From Prochlorococcus marinus XMU1408 (lineage in GTDB: Bacteria; Cyanobacteriota; Cyanobacteriia; PCC-6307; Cyanobiaceae): a stretch of 64,000 bases of DNA. The translations under genes and the position numbers were made by a program. Of the stretch, positions 9,407 through 17,466 are shown in pieces; the first letter of the stretch is position 1, and each line of letters begins with the position of its first letter. The notes under the pieces are model-generated. The model did no database searches. It saw only the letters and a program-made list of their open reading frames with translations, and was not told the origin of the DNA. The DNA lies in contig NZ_QJUE01000002.1 in the NCBI RefSeq assembly GCF_003208055.1, forward strand, positions 434,001 through 498,000, read 5' to 3'.

Positions 9407-10099
9407 ATGAATAATTTAAATAAAAATACTTTAAAAATTGTTTCTTTGAATCATTGGTATGGGCATGGAGAAATGAGAAGGCATGTTCTTCAGTCCATTT
9501 CAATGGAAATTTCTCCAGGTGAAGTCGTTTTACTCACTGGGCCTTCAGGCTGTGGAAAAACAACGCTTCTTACTTTGATTGGTGCACTTCGTAAAGTTCA
9601 AGACGGTAATGTAAAGGTATTTGGGAAACAGCTTTACGGAGCCAGCAGGAAAACTAGGCAGAATCTTAGGAAAAATATTGGCATGATTTTTCAGGGGCAT
9701 AATCTTTTGAGATGTCTTACTGCTGAACAAAATGTCCAAATGGGTGCTGACCTGTTAACTGGATTCTCATATAAAGCTAGAAGGGCACAGTCTAGAGAAT
9801 GGCTCAGAGCTGTTGGATTAGAAGATCACATGTCTAAGCTTCCTCATGATTTATCAGGTGGCCAAAAACAGCGTGTTGCTATTGCCAGGGCACTTGCCGC
9901 CAGACCAAAACTGTTGCTAGCAGATGAACCAACTTCTGCTTTAGATAGTTCAACCGGTAGAGAGATTGTGGATTTATTAAAAAAACTAGCCTTAGAACAA
10001 TCCTGTTCAGTATTGATGGTTACTCATGATCCGAGAATATTAGATGTAGCAGATCGTCTCTTACAAATGGAAGATGGCCAATTATTGCCCACTGTTTAG
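9407..10099 (+). CDS. DevA-like ABC transporter ATP-binding protein
   Basis: The 230-residue ATPase contains a complete nucleotide-binding domain: Walker A GPSGCGKT (45-52), signature LSGGQ (149-153) and Walker B ending in DEP (173-175). A His switch lies in MVTHDPR. It belongs to the MacB/LolD/DevA group that energizes export permeases with a separate membrane fusion protein. It lies 32 bases downstream of the permease and completes the DevBCA-type cluster. Confidence 0.92.
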   Translation: MNNLNKNTLKIVSLNHWYGHGEMRRHVLQSISMEISPGEVVLLTGPSGCGKTTLLTLIGALRKVQDGNVKVFGKQLYGASRKTRQNLRKNIGMIFQGHNLLRCLTAEQNVQMGADLLTGFSYKARRAQSREWLRAVGLEDHMSKLPHDLSGGQKQRVAIARALAARPKLLLADEPTSALDSSTGREIVDLLKKLALEQSCSVLMVTHDPRILDVADRLLQMEDGQLLPTV

Positions 10100-10136
10100 T
10101 AAATTATATAGATATTAAAATCTGTACTAATTAAGC

Positions 10137-10292
10137 ATGTCTAAAAGACGAAATCTTAAGAAAGAAAAGCAAGAGAGAAATCGAGCTTATGCAAGGAAGT
10201 TCAAGAAGCGTAAGCTACGTAATGATGGGAGAGGTGAGGGGGCAGGTAATGGTGTGACGGGCACTGCCAATAATGGTGGGGCTGCTGACTAA
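10137..10292 (+). CDS. Small basic protein (51 aa), unknown function
   Basis: An ATG-initiated frame encodes a strongly basic first half (SKRRNLKKEKQERNRAYAR onward, residues 2-28) followed by a Gly/Ala/Asn-rich tail. The high density of Lys and Arg suggests nucleic-acid or ribosome association, which is inference. It lies 38 bases after the DevA-like stop with no obvious terminator between. I believe similar short basic proteins are conserved in marine picocyanobacteria, but this is from memory. Confidence 0.72.
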   Translation: MSKRRNLKKEKQERNRAYARKFKKRKLRNDGRGEGAGNGVTGTANNGGAAD

Positions 10293-10377
10293 TTATTATT
10301 TATCAATTCAAAAAATATTTTCTTAAATTCTTTAATTAAAGTGTTTGAACAAAATCTTTTTAGTTTTTTAATTTAGA

Positions 10378-11310
10378 ATGTTAGTAAGTGTTGTTATACC
10401 GACTTACAATAGGCTCCCGATACTAAAAAAGTGTCTGGAGGCATTAGAAAATCAAAGTTCATTAGGTTTGATTTATGAATATGAAATTGTTCTAGTGGAC
10501 GATGGCTCAACTGATGGAACTACTAATTGGTTAGTTAATAATATTGAGGATTTTCCTCATTTAAGACTTTTTGAACAATCTCATGGTGGTCCAGCTTTAG
10601 GAAGAAATCTTGGTGTAGAAAAGTCAAATGGTGATTTAATTGTTTTTATAGATAGTGATCTTGTTGTTGATAAGTTTTTCTTGGTTAACCATGTAAATTC
10701 TTTAATGAAAGCATGGAAAAAACTTGGCAATAGAAAATGTTTTACTTATGGTTCTGTAATTAATACTTCTAATTTTAATAATCCAAATTCTGAGCCTTTT
10801 AAGCTACAAGATTTATCTTGGGCTTACTTTGCCACAGGGAATGTAGCAATTGATAAAAAGATTTTAGAAAAATCAGGTCTTTTTGACAAGTCTTTTGAAC
10901 TATACGGTTGGGAAGATTTGGAATTAGGTGAAAGGCTTAGGAATATGGGAGTAAAGCTTATTAAATGTCCAAAAGCTATTGGATATCATTGGCATCCTGC
11001 TTTAACTCTAGATCAGATTCCTAATTTGATTCGAATTGAAAAAGAGAGAGCAAAGATGGGACTGGTCTTTTACCGTAAACATCCAACTTTAAGAGTGAAA
11101 TTTATTATTCAATATACTTTTATTCATCGTTTCCTTTGGGAAATTTTAACTTTTGGCGGACTCATAAATACAAAAACACTTAGACCTTTATTAGTTTTTT
11201 TAATGAAAAATGGCCAATCTGGTTTAGCTATGGAATTGCTTAGACTTCCTCTTAATTTGATTAGTGTTAGACAAATTTTTAGAGAAGCATCATTAATAGG
11301 ACTTCGATGA
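10378..11310 (+). CDS. Family 2 glycosyltransferase
   Basis: The 310-residue protein has a GT-A fold. SVVIPTYNR opens the nucleotide-binding region, DDGS sits at 41-44, and the metal-binding IDSD motif lies at about 91-94. An acidic acceptor-side motif, GWEDLELGERL, lies near residue 180. The C-terminal part contains a hydrophobic stretch (about 240-270) that may associate with the membrane. Donor and acceptor are unknown; a polysaccharide or glycoprotein decoration role is inferred from the family. It stands alone upstream of rpsB. Confidence 0.87.
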   Translation: MLVSVVIPTYNRLPILKKCLEALENQSSLGLIYEYEIVLVDDGSTDGTTNWLVNNIEDFPHLRLFEQSHGGPALGRNLGVEKSNGDLIVFIDSDLVVDKFFLVNHVNSLMKAWKKLGNRKCFTYGSVINTSNFNNPNSEPFKLQDLSWAYFATGNVAIDKKILEKSGLFDKSFELYGWEDLELGERLRNMGVKLIKCPKAIGYHWHPALTLDQIPNLIRIEKERAKMGLVFYRKHPTLRVKFIIQYTFIHRFLWEILTFGGLINTKTLRPLLVFLMKNGQSGLAMELLRLPLNLISVRQIFREASLIGLR

Positions 11311-11349
11311 ACCATCATTTGTTAGATTAGTAGTGCAAATTAAAACCGC

Positions 11350-11445
11350 ACACCTGACTGTTTCGGGTGATAAATAAATATTGATGTTCTATCAATATTT
11401 AAGTTATCCCTGTTGGGTGGAGGCGAACCCGGAACCCACAAAAAC
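11350..11445 (+). promoter_or_regulatory. Structured rpsB 5' leader (candidate autoregulatory element)
   Basis: Three elements precede rpsB. A 6-pair stem joins CACCTG (11351-11356) to CGGGTG (11364-11369), with one G-U. A perfect 10-pair stem joins 11376-11385 to 11391-11400 with a 5-base loop. Near the start codon, GGGT (11415-11418) could pair with either of two ACCC copies (11427-11430 or 11434-11437), with a GGAGG between them. Ribosomal S2 operons are autoregulated in other bacteria, so a translational or attenuation control is possible. The ten-base stem could also be a weak terminator of the preceding gene. Confidence 0.4.
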
Positions 11446-12138
11446 ATGGCTGTAGTTTCTCTCTCAGAGATGATGGAAGCTGGTGCTCACTTCGGGCATC
11501 AGACAAGAAGATGGAACCCCAAGATGTCTCGTTACATCTATTCCGCTCGTAATGGGGTTCATATTATTGACCTAGTTAAGACTGCTGTTTGTATGAATAG
11601 TGCTTACAAATGGACACGAGGTGCTGCAAGAAGCGGTAAGAGATTCCTCTTCGTAGGTACTAAAAAGCAAGCTTCCGAAGTAGTTGCTCAAGAAGCTATT
11701 AGATGTGGTGCTTCCTACGTTAATCAAAGATGGTTAGGTGGGATGCTCACAAATTGGACAACCATGAAAGCAAGAATTGATCGTCTCAAAGATCTTGAAA
11801 GAATGGAATCGAGTGGTGCTATTGCAATGCGGCCTAAGAAAGAGGGAGCAGTTTTGCGTAGAGAATTAGAGAGGTTGCAAAAATATTTAGGAGGCCTAAA
11901 AGGAATGAGACGTTTACCTGATGTCGTTGTATTGGTTGATCAAAGACGAGAAACAAATGCTGTTTTAGAGGCTAGAAAACTTGATATACCTTTAGTATCA
12001 ATGCTTGATACTAATTGTGATCCTGACCTTTGTGAAATCCCAATACCATGCAATGATGATGCTGTTCGTTCTGTTCAACTTGTTTTGGGTAGGTTAGCTG
12101 ATGCTATTAATGAAGGGAGACATGGCTCTAATGATTAA
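11446..12138 (+). CDS. rpsB: 30S ribosomal protein S2
   Basis: S2 is a small-subunit protein. The 230-residue product begins [27 protein letters not shown], of which the [14 protein letters not shown] segment is the family hallmark. Later hallmarks are [12 protein letters not shown] and [11 protein letters not shown] chose ATG 11446; an upstream TTG at 11413 adds 11 residues that resemble leader sequence rather than S2. It is followed by tsf, the usual rpsB-tsf pairing. Confidence 0.97.
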   Translation: MAVVSLSEMMEAGAHFGHQTRRWNPKMSRYIYSARNGVHIIDLVKTAVCMNSAYKWTRGAARSGKRFLFVGTKKQASEVVAQEAIRCGASYVNQRWLGGMLTNWTTMKARIDRLKDLERMESSGAIAMRPKKEGAVLRRELERLQKYLGGLKGMRRLPDVVVLVDQRRETNAVLEARKLDIPLVSMLDTNCDPDLCEIPIPCNDDAVRSVQLVLGRLADAINEGRHGSND

Positions 12139-12210
12139 TTAGCCTACTTACTTAATCAAAAAACTATTTTAATTATCATTTAACTCTTTTTTTATTACAT
12201 CAAAAATTAA

Positions 12211-12867
12211 ATGGCGGAAATAACAGCAAAACTCGTGAAAGAATTGCGAGACAAAACCTCTGCAGGCATGATGGACTGCAAAAAAGCCCTTGTTGAAAAT
12301 AAGGGTGATATGGATAAGTCTATTGAGTGGCTAAGACAAAAAGGCATTGCGAGTGCTGAAAAGAAATCAGGAAGAGTCGCTGCTGAAGGTGCTGTTGGGA
12401 GTTATATACATACAGGTTCTCGTGTGGGTGTACTTCTAGAACTGAACTGTGAGACTGACTTTGTAGCAAGAGGCGATTTGTTTCAAGGCCTTTTGAGAGA
12501 TTTGTCTATGCAAGTTGCAGCTTGCCCAAATGTTGAATATGTGAGCGTTGATCAAATTCCAGAAGCCGTTGCTACTAAGGAAAAAGAAATAGAGATGGGA
12601 AGAGATGACCTCTCAGGAAAACCTGATCAAATTAAAGCTAAAATCGTTGAAGGAAGAATAGGAAAAAGATTAAAAGAAATGGCTCTTTTAGAGCAGCCAT
12701 TTATTAAAGATAGCTCAATAAATGTAGAAGAACTTGTAAAGCAAGTTGCTGGTAAAATAGGAGAAAATGTAAAGGTTCGTAGATTTACTAGATATACACT
12801 TGGAGAGGGTATAGAGGTTCAAGGCCCAGATTTCGCAGAGGAAGTAGCATCTATGACTTCAAGCTGA
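12211..12867 (+). CDS. tsf: Translation elongation factor Ts
   Basis: EF-Ts is the guanine-nucleotide exchange factor for EF-Tu. The 218-residue protein has the N-terminal UBA-like domain with the [12 protein letters not shown] motif (about residues 15-27) and the core with the [11 protein letters not shown] motif (about 80-90). Its length matches short bacterial and cyanobacterial EF-Ts. It lies 72 bases after rpsB. The next gene begins 2 bases after its stop, which suggests the transcript may continue. Confidence 0.96.
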   Translation: MAEITAKLVKELRDKTSAGMMDCKKALVENKGDMDKSIEWLRQKGIASAEKKSGRVAAEGAVGSYIHTGSRVGVLLELNCETDFVARGDLFQGLLRDLSMQVAACPNVEYVSVDQIPEAVATKEKEIEMGRDDLSGKPDQIKAKIVEGRIGKRLKEMALLEQPFIKDSSINVEELVKQVAGKIGENVKVRRFTRYTLGEGIEVQGPDFAEEVASMTSS

Positions 12868-12869
12868 TT

Positions 12870-14090
12870 TTGTCTAGCAATAAGTATTTATTGGGTTCTG
12901 ATTTTGACCCTTTTGATCAATTAAGTTTGCTTAAAGAAAAATGCAATAAGTTATCTTCTCATTTATATAGAGTTAATTCTTTATATTTAAATGAAATAAG
13001 AGATATATTGCCTCAAGCTATAAGGACATCATTGTTTTGTCTGATTACTGATAGGCTTGGAGATGAATTTGGGTTTTCTACAGTTAAATCCAGAAAAAGA
13101 TTTCAATTGAAAATAGATAAATTAGTTTCAGATAATATGTCTCTTATTACAATTGAGCATCTAAATGAATTAGCTAAGAAAATTGATGATGAAAATACTC
13201 GCCATTTTAATAATGCTAAAGATGAGATAACAAATGCTATTAATATAAAAAATAGCGCTGAAAAATCAAAACCATCTATAAGTATTAATTCAATTAATTT
13301 AAGTACAATTCCACCATTGGAGAACTTATCAATTATGGAAGGATGGAATGGAGAATTAAAAACTCCATATTCATTTGATGATCAAGAATCATATGTTACT
13401 AGTACTATTTCTGAAAATGAAAATGAAAATGAAAATGAAAATGAAAATGACATAGAAAATACTGAGATAGCAAATGAGTCAATAAAAGATGATGATAAAA
13501 ATAGCGATACTTTAAATTTGAAAAGTAATGATATCTCAATTTTACAGTCAATATTTGCTTTGACTGATGAATCTAACTCAAGTGATCTAGACTCAAAAAA
13601 TAAAGATTTTTATAATTTTGATACTGAACAAAATCTAAAAAATAATCGTTTGATGCCAGAATCTCCAATAGGTTTGTATGACTGGATGATATCTATAGAT
13701 ACGGCTTTGGTTAGAAGATTGCGCGATCTTTCTCATTCTATTAATACTGAACTTTTAAAATCAGGATTAATTAATACACTTGTTCCAATTAATATTTTAG
13801 ATGCAGCTTTGACAGGTCAATTGATTTCCTCTCAATCTATATCCAATATTCTTACTTTAAAATTGCCTACAAATAATTCATTGGGTACAGGGGGTTTGGA
13901 TATTGATTGTTTGTTGATTACTCCCTCGGACATGGAATTTGATAATCCAAGACTTAGACAATACAGAACTCAAATTAAACACTATCAAAATGTTCTTATG
14001 GGTATGATTAAACAACAAAGATATTGGCAGGCTCGCTCAATAGCAGAAGAGGTTAATAAAGAATGGTGGAAAGATACAACCCAAATATAA
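12870..14090 (+). CDS. Cyanobacterial protein of unknown function upstream of recG
   Basis: I do not recognise a named family for this 406-residue protein. The N-terminal part (about 1-130) is helical and charged. The middle (about 150-270) is low-complexity and acidic, with six EN dipeptides in a row encoded by identical hexanucleotides. The C-terminal part (about 270-400) is more ordered and includes GLYDWMISIDTALVRRLRDLSH. The gene starts at TTG 12870, 2 bases after tsf, and overlaps recG by 28 bases, so it is probably cotranscribed with both. A soluble helical protein is the most that can be said. Confidence 0.75.
   Translation: MSSNKYLLGSDFDPFDQLSLLKEKCNKLSSHLYRVNSLYLNEIRDILPQAIRTSLFCLITDRLGDEFGFSTVKSRKRFQLKIDKLVSDNMSLITIEHLNELAKKIDDENTRHFNNAKDEITNAINIKNSAEKSKPSISINSINLSTIPPLENLSIMEGWNGELKTPYSFDDQESYVTSTISENENENENENENDIENTEIANESIKDDDKNSDTLNLKSNDISILQSIFALTDESNSSDLDSKNKDFYNFDTEQNLKNNRLMPESPIGLYDWMISIDTALVRRLRDLSHSINTELLKSGLINTLVPINILDAALTGQLISSQSISNILTLKLPTNNSLGTGGLDIDCLLITPSDMEFDNPRLRQYRTQIKHYQNVLMGMIKQQRYWQARSIAEEVNKEWWKDTTQI
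13413..13448 (+). repeat. (GAAAAT)6 in-frame hexanucleotide tandem repeat
   Basis: Six perfect copies of GAAAAT lie inside the hypothetical gene and encode alternating Glu-Asn. Because every codon is identical, the tract probably grew by replication slippage. Being six bases per unit, changes in copy number would not shift the reading frame. Confidence 0.97.
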
Positions 14091-16603
14091 GCAGCAATGA
14101 TTTAACAGCGACACCTGATAGCAAATCGGGTGAACTACTAGCTTGGATTAGATCTTTGCAACAAGCACTAACTGTTGAAGTTGATCATGGATTTACGGAT
14201 ATTCAAGGTAGAAAAAATAAATTCTCTTCATTTGTAAGTGATTATTTATTAAAGTGCCCTTCTTTAGATATCCCTGAGTATGAACTTTGTAAATTAAAGG
14301 AATTAGCATTTGAGTTTAAAATATATTCATCTATGTCTACAGACCGTAGACGTAGAATTATTGTTCAAACAAGACAATCTCTTCATGATTTACATAAATA
14401 TAAGGAAGGGGCTGAAACAACAAAATTATTAAATTTAAAAATAAAAAAATCACAAGACTTGAATTTTAATAAGAAAAGTTCTTCTTCAGATATTTTATCT
14501 TTAGAAAGTCAAATATCTGCTATTAAAGGTGTCGGACCCAAGCAAGCAGAGAAATTATCTGGGATAGGCCTTTTTTTTATTCGTGATCTTATAAATTATT
14601 TCCCTCGTGATTATGTTGATTACACTTCATTGAAAACTATAGATAAAACTCAATCAGGTCAGAATGTAACGATAGTTGCAAAAATTAGACGATGTAGTTC
14701 ATTTAAGAGTCCCAAAAATCCAAATCTTTCAATTCTTGAATTGTTTATTAAAGATAAAACAGGAGGAATGAAAATCACTAGATTTTTTGCAGGTCGTCGA
14801 AGTAGCAGTATTGCATATGTAAAATCTCAACAAAGTTTGTACCCTGTTGGTGCAACCATTGCGGTAAGCGGATTAGTTAAAGAGAGTAGATATGGTAAAT
14901 CAATAAATGATCCTTTAATCGAAATTATTGATACTCCTAATAGTTATTTGAAGTCCAGGACTATTGGTCAAATATTCCCTGTTTATTCGTTAACTGATGG
15001 AATAACGGCTGATAAATTTAGAGATTTAATACAATCGATTCTCTATTTAACATCTGATATAAAAGATTCAATCCCCATAGACATACTAAATAGGCTAGAT
15101 CTACCTTCTAAGAAAGATGCTTTTTTTCAAATCCATAATCCTCAGAATTCAAAAACTCTCGCTAAAGCAAGAAGAAGAATTGTATTTGAAGAATTTTTAT
15201 TATTACAGTTGAGTCTTCTTTTAAGACGTGAATTACATAAGAAATGTAACTCTCCTCAGTTAAGTATTGAGCAAAATAGTAATGGCTTGGTTGAAAAGTT
15301 TTTAAGTATTCTTCCCTTCTCTCTTACAAGTGCTCAAAAACGAGTCTTGAAGGAAATTGAATTAGACATAGTTAAATCTGAACCAATGTCTCGACTACTG
15401 CAAGGTGATGTTGGTAGTGGAAAAACTGTCATTGCTATTTCTGCTCTACTTACTGCAGTTCAATCAGGATGGCAGGGTGCTTTTATGGCACCAACTGAGG
15501 TACTCGCTAGACAACATTATCAAACACTCAATAAATGGATTCCTCAACTTGAGTTGAACGTAGATTTATTAACTGGTTCTACACCAAAGTCTCGTCGTAA
15601 ACAAATTCTTGCTGATTTATCAAATGGTGCTACAAAAATCCTTGTAGGTACTCACGCATTATTTGAAGATCCAGTTGTCTTTGAGCGACTGGGTCTAGTA
15701 GTTGTAGATGAGCAACATCGTTTTGGTGTTAAACAGAGGAACAAACTTTTGAATAAAGGCTTACAACCTCACTTGCTAACAATGACTGCAACACCAATCC
15801 CTAGAACTTTGGCACTTACATTGCATGGTGATCTTGATGTTAGTCAGTTAGATGAGTTGCCACCTGGGCGAACTCCTATCAGCACTCAACTGATTTCTCC
15901 AAAAGATAAACAATATGCCTATGATTTAATAAGAGGTGAAATCAACAAAGGACATCAAATTTATGTAGTGCTACCTTTAATTGAAGAATCTGAGAAACTT
16001 GAACTTAGTGCAGCAGTTGACGTGTATCATCAGTTGTCTACTGAAATTTTTTCTGAATTTACTGTAGAATTACTTCATGGCAAAATGAAAAGTCATGAAA
16101 AGCAAGAGGTAATAAAAAACTTTCTTAATAAGAAGAGCGATATACTTGTTTCTACTACGGTTATAGAAGTAGGTGTTGATGTACCCAATGCAAGCGTCAT
16201 GCTAATAGAAAATTCTGATCGCTTTGGGCTGGCTCAATTGCATCAATTAAGGGGCCGTGTTGGGAGAGGTGCCTCTAAGTCTTATTGTCTCCTAAGCCAT
16301 CAAAATAAAAATAAATTATCTCGACAAAGATTGGAAGTTTTGGTGAATTCAAATGATGGATTTGAAATTTCTGAAATTGACTTGCGTTTTCGAGGACCTG
16401 GACAGGTCTTAGGCACAAAACAATCAGGACTGCCTGATTTTGCGCTTGCATCATTAGCCGAAGATACTGATGTGCTTGAACTTGCTCGGAATGAGGCTCG
16501 AAACCTTTTAGATTCAGACCCTCAGCTTAAAAACAATTCCATGCTTCGCATGCTGATTAAAGCGAAGTGGGATAAACTAAAAATTGGGAATAAGTTAAAT
16601 TAA
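14063..16603 (+). CDS. recG: ATP-dependent DNA helicase RecG
   Basis: RecG remodels branched DNA such as stalled forks. The 846-residue protein has an N-terminal cyanobacterial extension (about 1-145), a wedge/OB domain with the KGVGPKQAEKL motif (about 155), and two helicase lobes. Walker A is GDVGSGKT (about 450), the DExH box is DEQH (about 550), and MTATPIPRTLALT and the GRVGRG motif VI follow. The start at ATG 14063 overlaps the previous gene by 28 bases. The extension is longer than in E. coli RecG, which is common in cyanobacteria. Confidence 0.94.
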   Translation: MVERYNPNISSNDLTATPDSKSGELLAWIRSLQQALTVEVDHGFTDIQGRKNKFSSFVSDYLLKCPSLDIPEYELCKLKELAFEFKIYSSMSTDRRRRIIVQTRQSLHDLHKYKEGAETTKLLNLKIKKSQDLNFNKKSSSSDILSLESQISAIKGVGPKQAEKLSGIGLFFIRDLINYFPRDYVDYTSLKTIDKTQSGQNVTIVAKIRRCSSFKSPKNPNLSILELFIKDKTGGMKITRFFAGRRSSSIAYVKSQQSLYPVGATIAVSGLVKESRYGKSINDPLIEIIDTPNSYLKSRTIGQIFPVYSLTDGITADKFRDLIQSILYLTSDIKDSIPIDILNRLDLPSKKDAFFQIHNPQNSKTLAKARRRIVFEEFLLLQLSLLLRRELHKKCNSPQLSIEQNSNGLVEKFLSILPFSLTSAQKRVLKEIELDIVKSEPMSRLLQGDVGSGKTVIAISALLTAVQSGWQGAFMAPTEVLARQHYQTLNKWIPQLELNVDLLTGSTPKSRRKQILADLSNGATKILVGTHALFEDPVVFERLGLVVVDEQHRFGVKQRNKLLNKGLQPHLLTMTATPIPRTLALTLHGDLDVSQLDELPPGRTPISTQLISPKDKQYAYDLIRGEINKGHQIYVVLPLIEESEKLELSAAVDVYHQLSTEIFSEFTVELLHGKMKSHEKQEVIKNFLNKKSDILVSTTVIEVGVDVPNASVMLIENSDRFGLAQLHQLRGRVGRGASKSYCLLSHQNKNKLSRQRLEVLVNSNDGFEISEIDLRFRGPGQVLGTKQSGLPDFALASLAEDTDVLELARNEARNLLDSDPQLKNNSMLRMLIKAKWDKLKIGNKLN

Positions 16604-16710
16604 CTTTTTTAAAAAGCTTTTTGTCTTGAACTATAAATTTTTTGAGGATAGAATTAATTAAATATATTTTCTATACGATTGAAAACTGATACTTATATTA
16701 TCTAATAATC

Positions 16711-17466
16711 ATGAAACCAAGACCTTGGAATAATATTAAAATAAATGAATCTAATGAACCTTTGGTTTCTATACCGAAGTCAATCTTTCGATTAACACCT
16801 CATCCTTATATGTCGTTAGGGGCTCCATATAGAGATGGAGCTGATCCATGGGTTTTACGTAAAAGTGTATTAAATAGATTACTCGAAGCGCAGAAATTTC
16901 TTTCAAAGAGCAATCCTCATTTGCAGTTAGCTTTGTTTGATGCTTGGAGACCTATTTCTGTCCAGAAATTCATGTTTGATTACACCATAAAAGAAACTTG
17001 TAAGTCTAGAGGGATTGATATTAATAATGATTCTGAAAATGCAAATATCGATAGAATCATCCAAGAGGTTGGCCGCTTTTGGGCTAAACCATCATTGAAT
17101 CCTTCTACACCTCCTCCACATAGTACTGGTGCTGCTATTGACCTTACTCTTGCTGATATGAATGGGAAACCTTTGGATCTTGGTGGAGAAATAGATTTCA
17201 TTGGAGCTAAATCAAGCCCTAGCTTTTATGAAAGTGAGTCTTTAAGGTTCCCTTGTTCAAAATATCAAGTTTTTCATAATAGAAGATTTCTTCTGTTCTC
17301 AGTTATGGAACAGGCAGGGTTTGTCCAACACCCAAATGAGTGGTGGCATTTTAGTTATGGAGATCAATTATGGTCTTGGTTAAAAAAGCAACGTAATGCT
17401 ATTTATGGAGCAGCATTTGAGGTGAGTAATGACATTACTTTCTCATTACCAAGTTTAGTCACATGA
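16711..17466 (+). CDS. VanX-like D-Ala-D-Ala dipeptidase (M15D)
   Basis: The 251-residue protein has the M15 zinc-peptidase residues. HSTGAAID gives His137 and Asp144, and EWWH gives catalytic Glu210 and ligand His213. Arg80, in FDAWRP, matches the transition-state arginine of VanX. The expected reaction is hydrolysis of D-Ala-D-Ala, for peptidoglycan recycling rather than vancomycin resistance, since no vanH or vanA partner is present. No signal peptide is seen, so it is probably cytoplasmic. Its 3' end overlaps the convergent sir gene by 64 bases. Confidence 0.85.
   Translation: MKPRPWNNIKINESNEPLVSIPKSIFRLTPHPYMSLGAPYRDGADPWVLRKSVLNRLLEAQKFLSKSNPHLQLALFDAWRPISVQKFMFDYTIKETCKSRGIDINNDSENANIDRIIQEVGRFWAKPSLNPSTPPPHSTGAAIDLTLADMNGKPLDLGGEIDFIGAKSSPSFYESESLRFPCSKYQVFHNRRFLLFSVMEQAGFVQHPNEWWHFSYGDQLWSWLKKQRNAIYGAAFEVSNDITFSLPSLVT

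Noticed and set aside
11413-11445. TTG-initiated upstream extension of rpsB
   Set aside because: The added residues do not match S2 and the stretch lies in the structured leader; ATG 11446 gives the standard N-terminus.
16607-16625. AAAAAGCTTTTT palindrome after recG as terminator
   Set aside because: The stem is almost all A-T and short; the local base bias makes it likely by chance.
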